A DNA stretch of 64,000 nt from Icerya purchasi (lineage: Eukaryota > Arthropoda > Insecta > Hemiptera > Monophlebidae), in the NCBI GenBank assembly GCA_039619475.1, contig CM077115.1, forward strand, positions 415,532,557 through 415,596,556, written 5' to 3'. Below are positions 26,601 to 38,700 of the stretch, in pieces (the first letter of the stretch is position 1; each line of letters begins with the position of its first letter). The notes below the pieces were generated by a model, which searched no databases, had not been told where the DNA came from, and saw only the letters and a program-made list of their open reading frames with translations. The position numbers were made by a program, and so were the translations under genes.

Positions 26601-29600
26601 CTATTAGTATTAGTAATGAAATAAAAATCTAGTGGAAATTAATAAAGATTTTCTTTTTTTTTTTTTTGAGGGGGCCTTGTCAACCGAGGACCTTTACTCA
26701 GAAACAATTAGAAAAAAAGTAACTTGCAAAAGAATTATTTAAACAGCTCCGCCCCGGTAAATAACTTCACCGCCAGTTGCTACCGTAATCTAAATTGATG
26801 TTTTTCTTTAAAAATATATAACATTACAGAGAAGCATAAAATTATTTATGAATATGTTTGACAATAAAGTGACAAATAATTTCACCGGCTAGCTGTTGTG
26901 AAAGAAATAGGTGTTACGTAATTTATTAATACGGGATGTATAGAATAACACACGGTTAATAATTAGTGGCATTAAAAACAACAAAATTAGTTCATATATT
27001 CGTTAAATAAACCATCTGTTGTCGTCATTTTTTTGTTCCCTTCTTGTTCCGATTTAGCTATCTCTTTCCGATTTTCGCTTTCATTTCCTTGTAGCTATTC
27101 TTTTATTCTTTTAATACCTTTTTTTTTTATTTTCCCCCGTATTTTATTTCTAATTTTGCCTAACGAGATCTGTTTATATTTAACAATTATTTCTATTTTT
27201 TTTTGTCACAATGTTTATATATTTTTTTTTTTTATTTGTTAATTGCATGCTAGCGCCTAGAGTTAAAAGGTCGCCATATTTAAGGATAGCGTCGGTATTT
27301 TTTTAAGGACAGCATGGCTGTCGCGGTCGGCATCAGGTAGTTTTTAGTTATAGAGACGTGTATGTAAGGATCGTGTCTCCTTAAGGTGTTCGAATATATA
27401 AAGCGTTGTTATCGATTTATATATGCATATATTTGTTGTTTGTAAAAGTTGTTCTGTTAATTTGCATGCAAAATTAATAAAGAGTAGAATTTGGTAGATT
27501 TGTTTATTTTCTGTGATCATCTCCTACTGATTAGTAAAGTTAAAATTCGTCGAAATTCGACGGATGAGTAATTGCTCAAAATAAAAATCATTCCTTTTTT
27601 TGCCGGCATTTATTTTGTTTATTGTTTTCAATTATTTTGGTTATTAATTTAAATTCGAGATGTTAGTTTGGTGAATTTTCAGAAATTTTATATTGCGGTT
27701 ATGGCTAAGGACTTGTGTTTGATAGGAAGTCCTACAGTCAGTGTTTTTCTTATGCTGCACTATCATCGGTGAAAATCGAACTGCGCGTATCTGAGCAGCA
27801 CATGTATGACTGATTATTCGTCAGATTATTTGCGAAAACAGAACTCTGTTGATGGTGAAGATCTATGAAATTGTATAGTTATAATAAAAGTACTTTTTTT
27901 TTCTTTTCATTTTATAACTCGAAAAGAAATTCATCTTTTACTCTATCTTAAAACTGATTAAATACTAGTTATACCTATTTTCTGTTATGTTATATAGAAA
28001 AAAAATTGGCCGTGTTCTGTGCACAGGCCGCGCTAATTGGACCCGTGCATTATTAAGTCGGAAAAAAAATGAGAATTAGTAACAATAACAGATTATTTAA
28101 ATTTTCATCAAAAATCTCTGAAACCAAATAAAACAACTACAAAAAAGATACAAAACCAAACAATATCGACAAAATACATGCAACATATAAATAAAACTAT
28201 TAGCAAAATACAGTACCGTTTTATGATGCGCAAAGTAAAGCTAAATTTTAATAATCATATTTGAATTTCATGGTAAGGAGTCTGTTATTGGCAATCTACC
28301 CCTGCATGTTAGTTCATAAAAACTTATTACCAAAAAACAAATTTTTGATGAACCAGCGACATTTTTGGGTAAATTGAAAGATTCAGAAAAACTAGAAAAA
28401 CGTTACTGACACAACAATTCGACACGAAACAATCAAAATCTTCGAATAAAATAGATTCCTAAAGAATCCGAAAATTTGGAAAATCTTTTGCCAATATCCT
28501 TAAAACGAATTTCTTTTTATGGTGTGGCACTATTTTTTTTTTTTTTTATTATCAGCACAATTCGGTAAAAAAACTATTACTATCAACGGATATAATCACT
28601 TTTTAAAAATTCTTAAATTTGGTGGGGGCTACCGTCAAGTTAGCCCCTCAAATCAAATTTTACTAATACTACGTGTTACAGCGCGACACAAAATTTTTCA
28701 TTATCAGCACAATTTGGCACAAAACGAGCACAATTTGTTTAGTTAAATTTGATTTTAAAATTCTGTCATGGAGAATGGCTTACTTGACATCGCTCAGTAT
28801 TTGGCTGATTCTTCCCCTTCTAATTACTTCTGAAGCGGAGGTTCCGCGAGTAGGAAGATTAAGAGAACTCGCAGATAATTTAAAAAGCATTAAATGAAAA
28901 CGATTTTTTCCCTCTTTTATCGTTTTTTTTTTTTTTTTTATCTTGGATGTGAAGGGATCTTGTGACCTTCAATTCTTACGGTTATGTTAAAAATCTCCCG
29001 GCTGATCTTAAAACGCTGAAGTTTATTTACAAGTTGTTTTCATGAAGATTAAATTCGTAACGGCAATAAAAAGAATAGGTAACAAAACCTCTGCACCTGT
29101 AAAGGTTCATTTAAAAATTTATGAGTAACACTGTTTACATCTTATATTTTATAATAGTTAATTGTGCATTAAACGATCGCATTCAGACATTTAGGTCGTT
29201 TTCCTATGGTATTTGAAGTGGAACTTCTTTAGGCGCGTCTTCTACATATATATAAATAAAAAAAAATATCGGAAGTTAATACGAAAAACACGAGCGAACG
29301 TACACGTTCTGAATAACTCTAATAGAGTTCTTAATACATCTAACAATTCGTAATAGACACACGTAGCCAGTAATTAATAAGGAGGTTTCACGGACTCGGA
29401 ACAAATGTACAGGGGAAAATAAAAGAAGTATCAGCTAGTTAAATACGATTTAGATAAGACGGATATTGCTGAATATGATGCATTTTCGATTGAACAAATA
29501 TATCGAAAGGAGGTCGGACCTATAATACAGCAAAACGATCTCTCCCAATATAACGAGAAACATTGAATTTCTCGAATCGAATAGTAGGTGAAATGCGACA

Positions 29601-29673
29601 AATTTGCATTGCATGTGTAATGTACTCTCGTAGTGTAGTCTTCTTCGTGCCTGTAATTTAAAATAACTAAAAA

Positions 29674-29730
<57 letters not shown>

Positions 29731-32700
29731 CATTATTATCATTTTTAAACAATATTAAATAACGGAGACCGTACGTAACAGTAGAAGGTAAAAAGAAAAA
29801 TCTGTACAAAAATGTTTGAATTAAAAAATTATTTACTAATTTCTGTGTAGTTTTTTTTAGGCGGGAAATTTTCGTGATATTTATCATACAAACTCGAAAG
29901 GTTTTTTTTTTTTTTTGGTTTTTGTACGTTTTCAGTTACTGAATTCAACGAGCTTTTTAGATGCTTCATTCTTGTACGGAAACAGCTACGAAGATTCAAA
30001 GGATATTCGATCTGAGCAGGCTGGCAAACTACGCACCGAAGAATCGTTAACGGATGCACCGTATCCTCAGATTTTATCTCGTTCCATAAATAAAAGGTGT
30101 TCTTCTTCTTCTTCCGTGAATACCACAGAACCGTTTACAAATTGCTATAATTTTGGTGAGCTTTTAACTCCGGATATCTTTTGCAATACTAAAATTGTTC
30201 GACATCATGAGTATTTGTAGTGCAAAGAAAGAAAAGAAAAAAAAGTAATTTCGAACAAACTAAAAAAGATAAATTTATTGACCGTTATGTTACCTGACTG
30301 GTTGATATCTCGCAGGTACAGAATAACTTACTGTCTGATCTTTTTGCTGTAAATCATAATCATTAAAATAAAAATTTCCAGCCTTCATTCAATAATCGAC
30401 GTGCAGCGAAAATTGCTCACTCGATTTAAACAAACTGTAAGAAATCCGGTTAGGACAGAAATTCATTAATTGCGGAGGAAGGCTATTATGGACACTTCGT
30501 CGTGGCAGCCCGAGAAAGACGAGTTTAAATTTTTATTCATTACTGCGTCTGCTTAAATAAGGCGACTTAGAACTGAAACAAAGTTCTTATTGTTTTAAAG
30601 TGCACCATCTAACGTGCTAAAAGTTACGAAGATCAAAATAAAAAACACTAATGACCGCGTATTTTTATCCTTTTTCGGAACGTCTGTCGATCTTCCGCGG
30701 AATTCTAATCGCGAACGTGATAAATAAAGAGTAACGCGATATTTTTTATTTAATTACGAGCGATGATGTTAATTGATTTCGAAGTGCGATAAATATTAAT
30801 TCAATTTCGGAGCGAAAATGTTTAATTTCCAATTTATACGTCCAACAGGTGATACGGAGGTAAATCAGAATGTAGATTTAACGGTAATCACAGTTCAGTT
30901 TTTTAGATTACATAATTTCGTATGCGACGTACTTTTTTGGTTAAATCCCCATTGGATAGATGAGAAAATATTCCAAGAAGCCAGGCGTATTGTTATTGCG
31001 ATGTACCAGCACATAATATATTACGAATTATTGCCAATAATCATAGGTAGTGTGTAAAATTTTCATTCAATTATTCGTTTTTTTTTGCTTTTTTTAAAAT
31101 CTTAAAGTAAATTACAAGTCTCGTAAATATGACCTTCGGTAAGTATCCAAAACACTTTTGTTTATTTAAATATTTAAGAATTTATAATACTATGTATAGG
31201 GGCAATTAATAATAATATAAATGAAACTAACGATAATATTAATTCGTCGTACTCTACTTTGCGAAAATTAAAAATATATAATATATACGAGAAAGTTGAA
31301 ATTTTTTAAAAGAAACTACTTGCTAATCAATTTTTGTGCCAAAAAATAATAAATTTATTTATAAAAAATAAATAAAGCGCCATTTTGATGGATAATCTTA
31401 CATTAGACTTAGGGGCAAATACGCACTAGGAGCGTAAGAAAAAAAAAAAAAACAAATGATTTTCCAGAGACTTACTTATTAGAGTTTACTTTTTCATTCC
31501 AAATACATCAATTTTGTTTTCTTATATATTCGTCAAAAAAGTGACAAATGTACGGGAATAATTTATGGTTAATCGCATGTGATACAAGAAGAGGTGTTAG
31601 AGACATAAAGACCAAATATCACTTCTTGGAATACGTTATTAGAGAAGTATTTTTGGCTGTTTTCATTGGAAAGGACAGAATATAGCTATCAATCCAATCG
31701 AACAGGTCCTTCCATTGGAAACAAATAATGACCGAAGAGAAATAGGAGAACAATACTTCTGCGTAAAGAAATAGCGCAGGAAAGTGGAAAAATCAAGAAT
31801 GGATAGGAAGAACAGATTTTTAGCAAAGTTGGAAACCGTTATAGATTTTATTTTTATCTAGTAAAAGTTTATTTCTTGATGTGGAAGAGGCTTGATATTT
31901 ATACTTAATCTATTAACTTGCGCTCCCTTGTTCTTCTGGAACGCTACATTTTATTTATAGACCAAATCGAGAACTTCACTCTTTTGTATAGGCTTTTAAC
32001 CCTGTAATCGTGTGTTATTTTCGTGATTTAATGTTTGCAAGTAATTGTAATAGTAGTCATTGATGCTGAACAGGGCCGTGCCCAGAACTTTGAAAATTTT
32101 CTTGGTATATTTATTTTATAAATAACAATACATTTTTCACTAACATTCATACTATTAATAATTTCCATAATTTTGATTTATGTATTAATAACTGACATAA
32201 ATGAATTACCGTATAAATATTAATGAAAATTACATATGTTATTGATTATATTCGTAATAAAAAATTTTGTATAAAATATTAACGAAGTACCTAAAAATAT
32301 GGAGCATTTTTTTTCCTTTTTTTTTTTTGTAATGTAAGAATATTCTAAAAAATCATTAATATTTATTTTAAATTTTTGATTTTTTTCAGATTTTTGTGTA
32401 TTTACAATAACTATTTCAGTTCTCATGAGGGGGTTTACCCCCCCCCCCCCCGTGGACACGGCCTTGATGCTGAAGTGTGTTTTTATGTAAAGACATTAAA
32501 TATAAACTTATTTCCCGTTTAATTTCGTTCAATTTTATTTTTATAATCATTAGAAATATTTTCATACTTTTCTACGTTTATGAAATTGTAGGGTTAATTG
32601 AGTGCTTGGGTGGAGAATAATATGAAATAAATATCCCAGAAAACCTCTTAATATTAACAGAGACCGCACCAGCATTAGATTTTGTATCGTTATTACGGCT

Positions 32701-35700
32701 TGTAAGATTTAGATTGATTTTACGGTGAATTAGACTATTCTTAACTAAAATCGTAACACAACCATAACCATCTCCTCTATCTTCACGGTAACAACTAAAA
32801 TTATTAATATGAAAAATTTTATCGGCAGTAAACTATGTTTCGGACAGTAAGATAATATCTATATCATGGTGAAACAAAAATAGCTCTAAATCGCACTTAT
32901 TAGCGAGAATACTTCTAGCGTTCCATTGTAACATTCGAAGCATGATATAAGGAAAGAAAAAAAGAGAAAAAAAGGAAGAAAAAACAAAAAAATACTTAAT
33001 TAAATTTGTTTAAACATAAAAAATCCTGCTTTTATTTATACGGGGGAAAAATAAGAAAAAAATAAAAATAAAAGTATCTATGTATATAAAAATAGGTATA
33101 TATGTATATATTAAAAAAAAAAAAACACAAAAACATATATAGAGCTATAAATTGTTTGGATACATCCGAATTACTTTTATGGCTATGTTGCATTATTTTT
33201 GTCATTTTTATTGCTACCTTTATTATTAAAATTCTGTTTTAAGTTTTTACTATTATTGTTTTTAATCGTAATTTGGTCAGAGTCTTTTTTATTTGTATTA
33301 TTCGTTTTATTTTTAAGTATAGGCGGTCCAGGTTTGGACACTTTAGTTTTCCTGAATACTGTGTTATTCAATTTGAAGGAGTTATTTTGACCGATAGGTT
33401 TTTTGGAGCCTTTTCTAATTGAATTCTTGTCTTCTTCGGAAAAAACAAAGAATATTATACGTTTTAAGGAAAAGTCATGACTGTTAGTTGATTTATATCG
33501 AAAAAACCTGTTTTTCTCATAGGTTTAGCCTTGAATGGTGTTATTTTGCCATGTTCATTATCTTGGTTGTTATGAGGAAGAGGAGGAAAATTCTCTTGTT
33601 CCGTCAGCAGTGAAAATCTGTTTCTGCTTCTGGTTACCGTATTTGAATAAAGGGATTCTTGGCGGTATACGTTTAATATTATTGATTTGAAAAGGATGAC
33701 ATTCTATCATTTCTAACAATTCTATATCAGTATAGTCAGTAACCACTCCTTTGATCACACCTTGACGAGTAATAAGATGTGTTAATGAATGATAACCCGA
33801 TTACGGGCTGCTTTTTTAATTTCGATGATATCCCTAGACATTTTACGTAATATTTCCGCTACTTTTAATGCGCTAATTGAAACTCTAACTGTTTCTGAAT
33901 AATATTTTTCTACGAATATTTTGAAACTGTCATTATTATTATAATTATTCTTAATCGGGTATAGATTGATTATTTCTCTGTTAGGCTGAACGCCAGAAGT
34001 AATGTTATCAATATTAGGTACGTTATTATGTGCCGTATTTAAATTTATTATGTTTTCATTGCTATTATCATTTTTACTACTACTATTGCGACTAGCGTTA
34101 TCATTGTAAGTGCAGTTACGATCTTTATTAAATGTTAGTTTGTTGGATTATTTTATTACCGACTTCAAAAAAAAAAAAAAAAAAAAGATTATATGTTCAC
34201 CGCGAATATTTTTTTTCCCCCCGTGTGTTCAGTAATTATGTGAATCGATTTTAATAATTGTTTGTTTATTCAGAAGAATATCGACCAGTTGTGGTGTGAG
34301 TACCGATAAATATTGGTAACACAAATACTCATAATTATTAAAATAAACATTAACAAAGGGGGTCTGTCTCCTTGAGAAGTTTTTATTAATACAAAATGAA
34401 CGCCACTGACCCGATTTAAATTAGATATTAAGAAATTAATTTCTGAAAAATAATGTATTCAAGGAAATACAATTTTCCGGATCAAAATTGTGGATTTGTC
34501 GCTTTTATAAAATGCTTATAATTTTAGGCGTCGAGTATGCAAAAGAGTACGATTTGCTTCCACTGGAAAAGGGTAATTCAGTGAATTACGATTCCAACAT
34601 TAATCCGACCACCATCAACAGCTTTAGTACGGCAGCTTTCCGAATTTTTCACATTATAGTAAATTCTTCTTTTCCGAAGTAATCGCTTTATTTTACTATT
34701 TAATTTTTAAGCACTTACCAGATTTAGTCTATTGATCACGAATATCAAAAGAAAACAATTTTTTTATAGATTTAAAAGTAGAAAGAAAAAAAAAATTGGT
34801 ACTTAAAATATTTCTCCTTTTTTTTATTATTTTTTCGTTGGCGGTATTCCTCATTAAGTTTGTTTTTTTTTTTTTTTTTTTTTTTGAGAGTCATCATTAT
34901 AAATTAACGGATTTTTAGTACCTTTTCAGAAATAATGAAAGCACAGGATGTGTACATAGAAAAAAAAAAAAAAACAGAAGCGAAAGAATAAAAAAAATTA
35001 TTAAAAGGAAATATCCCGTTATTTTTTTATGTTAATGCACTTCTCTCAATTAACTACGATACATAGAGTCAAGAAAGTACAATAGCCCCTTCTACTCGTT
35101 TTGCTCACTCACTGGACAGGGGCTCCTTCACCCATCCACGCAAACCTATTACTTAAACTATCAAAAATATACTATTTCACATTTTAATTATTTCTGATTA
35201 TATTTGATCGATATTAAAATATTTTACAACTTCTATATTACAAATTAAAAAAATAAGTAAATAAATAAAAGAAAAATAGGGCGTCCAAAAGTGTGGAATT
35301 TGTTTTTTGTATATGGAAAGATAACCCCCCCCTTGTCGTCAATTGTTTTAAAAGATATCTGAACAAAACTAATAAGAATACTCGTGATTTTTGCAGACAA
35401 TGCGTCTATTTAAAAAAAAGAAATATATATATATATATATATTTTCCACTTCATAGATTATACAGGGTGCGGCAGCATAACTTCCTTTTTTAAAATGCGC
35501 CACTTTTTTCTACTAAATTTTTTAAAGAAATAATAACAGAAAATCGAAATAATATACTCTAGATCTCCCATTGGGGCAATATGTATGCTTCTTCCCTTGC
35601 AGTTTTATTTCGATTTTCTGTTATTATTTCTTTAAAAAATTTAGTAGAAAAAAAGTGTCACATTTTAAAAAAAGAAAATTATGCTGTCGCACCCTGTATT

Positions 35701-38700
35701 AACGCAAAACTGATTTCAAACTATTTTACTAATTTTTCTTCTTCTTTATTAGCACCTTTACGTCCTGTTTTGAACATGGGGGTCTCCTCCATGTTTCTTC
35801 ACTGTTCTCGGTTTACCGCTCTGCTTGTCCATTTAGTTATCGTCCGCCCATTTCAGAAGTGATCTTCCCCTCTACTTCTGCGATATTCATATGGTCGCCA
35901 CTTGATAATTTATTTCTCAGAATCATTTCTGATTACATGGCCATGGTCAGCTTATTTGCTCTTCAGTTCTGCCGTTTTTTATTTTTTTTTTTTGCCGCAT
36001 CTATCATCTCGGTCATCTCTTGTATTGTTGTATTCCTTATGTAATCCATCAGCACTGTTCCAAACATGCTTCTTTCCACAGCTCCTTGGATTACCTGCAA
36101 CAATGTCACGTTTCTTTTTATGAGTGTTCAGCACTCCACCAACACCGCTAATACGCATTGGTTCTTTGTGTTTAACTTATCAATATCTTGCGATTAGAAA
36201 ATATGTATCTCAGCTTACCCAAAACTGTCTGGGATATTCTTCTGCCTCTTCGCAGTATTGATTTTCCTTTTAGATAATTTTTTTTCCTAGCCAAGATGCA
36301 CAGATTCTGTTTCGTAGTTGTTTATTTTAATTAGGTTATCTCTTCGTCTTTGTGCATTACTTTCTCCTACATTCAATTTCAGGCCAACCTTTGCCTCTTC
36401 GACTTTCAGCTCACTGATCATCTCTTTCAATTTTTCTTAGTTTCTAATAATCAACACCAGCAGGAATTTTTTTTGTTTTACTGATTACATGCAGTAAAAA
36501 TAGTTTACATTCGGTGCGAATATCTCTATTTTATTACCGTATAGGAATATAACCATTAGTGAATAAAAAATTACGACTTTACGTAAAGACGATAAGGTGG
36601 GAATATTTCGTTTTTTTAATTTTGCAGTAGAAAAATAGAAAAACAAAAATTAAAAAAAAAAAAAAAAAAAAAGAAAAAAGAACGGTTTTTACAAATATCA
36701 TTTTATTTGTTTCAGAGTGAAAACTCGTCGAAAATCACCCGTAACAACTGATGGCGAAGAACTGAATTCATTTTATCATGTCACTAGTATTCAGATGAAT
36801 AACACGTACGATAATGTAATAGAAAAATTAATAAAAACATCTTTTGCCGACGTGCCTAAAAATGATTACAAAAAGGTACGATCAAAAATTCTTTAATTTC
36901 AAAGATTATTTTTAAATTTATCGCATGCTTCGTGTGTCCGATTTCATATTACTTTTTAAAAAGCTGGTCGTAAAAATCAAAATTTGTTTTAATGTTTTAA
37001 CTGTAAATTTACTCCATAAAAATGATCATTGTAAAGATCTATATGTGGAATTAGATACGAACTCGGAATTCATTTGAATAAACATTCGTGCTATAGTTGT
37101 TTTCAAAAAATCATACGTGAATAGACATATTTTCGATAACGAAAGCGATTTTGTCTTTAGCGCGTTAATGACTTCCGCCAGCACAGTAGCACACAACGTG
37201 TATATGGAAAATCGGAAGAGAACACCGACATATATTCAAATAATTAGAATCCGATTGAATATTCGACTTTAATGTATTCGAAAAACAATGTATGTAGTTA
37301 CATCGTTCGATTGCGTTCCAAAATTTGAAGAATATTTGAAGTTAGATTTAAAAGAACATTTCCAAAAAAAAAAAAACAAAACAAAACACGAATACTTTTA
37401 AGTATTCAGATTCGAGTTACCCTATATTTGTTTGTTTTAAAAAAAAGGTAGCTAGTACGTATCCACACTTCTTCAATTAGCGTAACAAGTAAACAATTTT
37501 GTTCAGTGTTGCTAGGTAAATTTTTTCTGATGGGAGATTCAGTTTACGAAGCGACAATATTGACAAATTTTGATTATTTACATATAATATAGATTTTTTA
37601 ATTTCAATTATTCGATACTTTTTTAGTCATTAATTTTAGTTTTTACAGTTTTTACGATACATAATGAGAGTTAATAATTAAGAATGTTGTAAATAATAAT
37701 ATTTTTCATCAGATGTAAATGAAAATTTTCTTTTTAAACTTCACTTTCATTTTTCTGTTTAAAAATGAAGGATTTGAAACATTTAATTTGTACGCTGCAG
37801 TTAAAATTAATCTCTTTTCCGGATGTGTCTGTTAATTTGAAATTTAATAAAAAAATATTGAATTTAATATTAAATACAAAAAAATATTGTATATTAAAAA
37901 GAGGTAAATATCTAGCCACCCTTTAGTTACCGCCAAAAAATCTCACCTTCGGTTGAGCACTATAAATGAAATTCCGTAATTATACAAATTTTATATTGAA
38001 ATACGATAAAAAGAGTGATGATATTACAAATAATTGTGCTATTTTTAAAACGTTGCAAAAATGTTTTAATAATCACAATGAAAGACATAAATATATTTAA
38101 AACAGATAAATATGCAAGATTCAAAGTTCTATTTTGACATTTTATAACAAATTTTTTGAGCTCTTTTCATTAATTGAAGGTAAAATTTTCTGAAAAACTA
38201 CATTTCGTGTTTCGTGAATATTAAATTTCCGTGTTTGCCGACTTTTAATTCAACGTTCGCTCATATCTACCTGCACAAGTATACATTTAACTTGTAAGTA
38301 AAAAGTTTCAAAACTTCATTGACATTTAGTCAAGAAAATTGCAAATTTCGCACGTTCATTTATTTAATGCGGAAATATCAACTAATGATTAGTAGGACGG
38401 ACCGGAAGGATCCATATCCTACAGCGGAAATATTCGCAACTCTAACCTAAGATAAAAAGATCCGAGTTTGCACGGTTCCGTTATAGCAGGTAAAATATTG
38501 ACCTTGAACGGAGCATCAAATTCTACGCAATTTTTATCTTTTCCGTGTACTTCTTTTTTTTTCCTGATGGAAAATTAAAAAAAATAAAATAAAATTTTCT
38601 TTTTCGACAATTTGGCCTAATCTTTTTCGTCACAGGTAAATTAATTGTGTACTGGTGCTCATATTTATTTAATAGATATTTGTATTAGAATATAGATGGT

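Larger units (their letters stand above)
21832..29935. other. Peroxidase intron 5 (8.1 kb)
   Basis: Contains a retroelement tail (22.26-22.78 kb), an inverted pair of repeat arrays (22.8-23.2 and 28.5-28.8 kb), a deleted piggyBac element (24.78-25.76 kb), degenerate repeats (25.8-26.0 kb), a small possible signal-peptide frame (28775) and an (ATT)n tract. 26.2-28.5 kb is AT-rich; 27245-27520 has a TATA-like and an AATAAA motif that could be a decayed solo LTR, but this was not confirmed. Confidence 0.55.

Noticed and set aside
27245..27520. Solo LTR candidate with ATATAAAG and AATAAA motifs
   Set aside because: No TG...CA ends with a target duplication and no second LTR could be found.
29431..29887. 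Minus-strand frames with poly-Ile or poly-Asn
   Set aside because: These are translations of the (ATT)n microsatellite.
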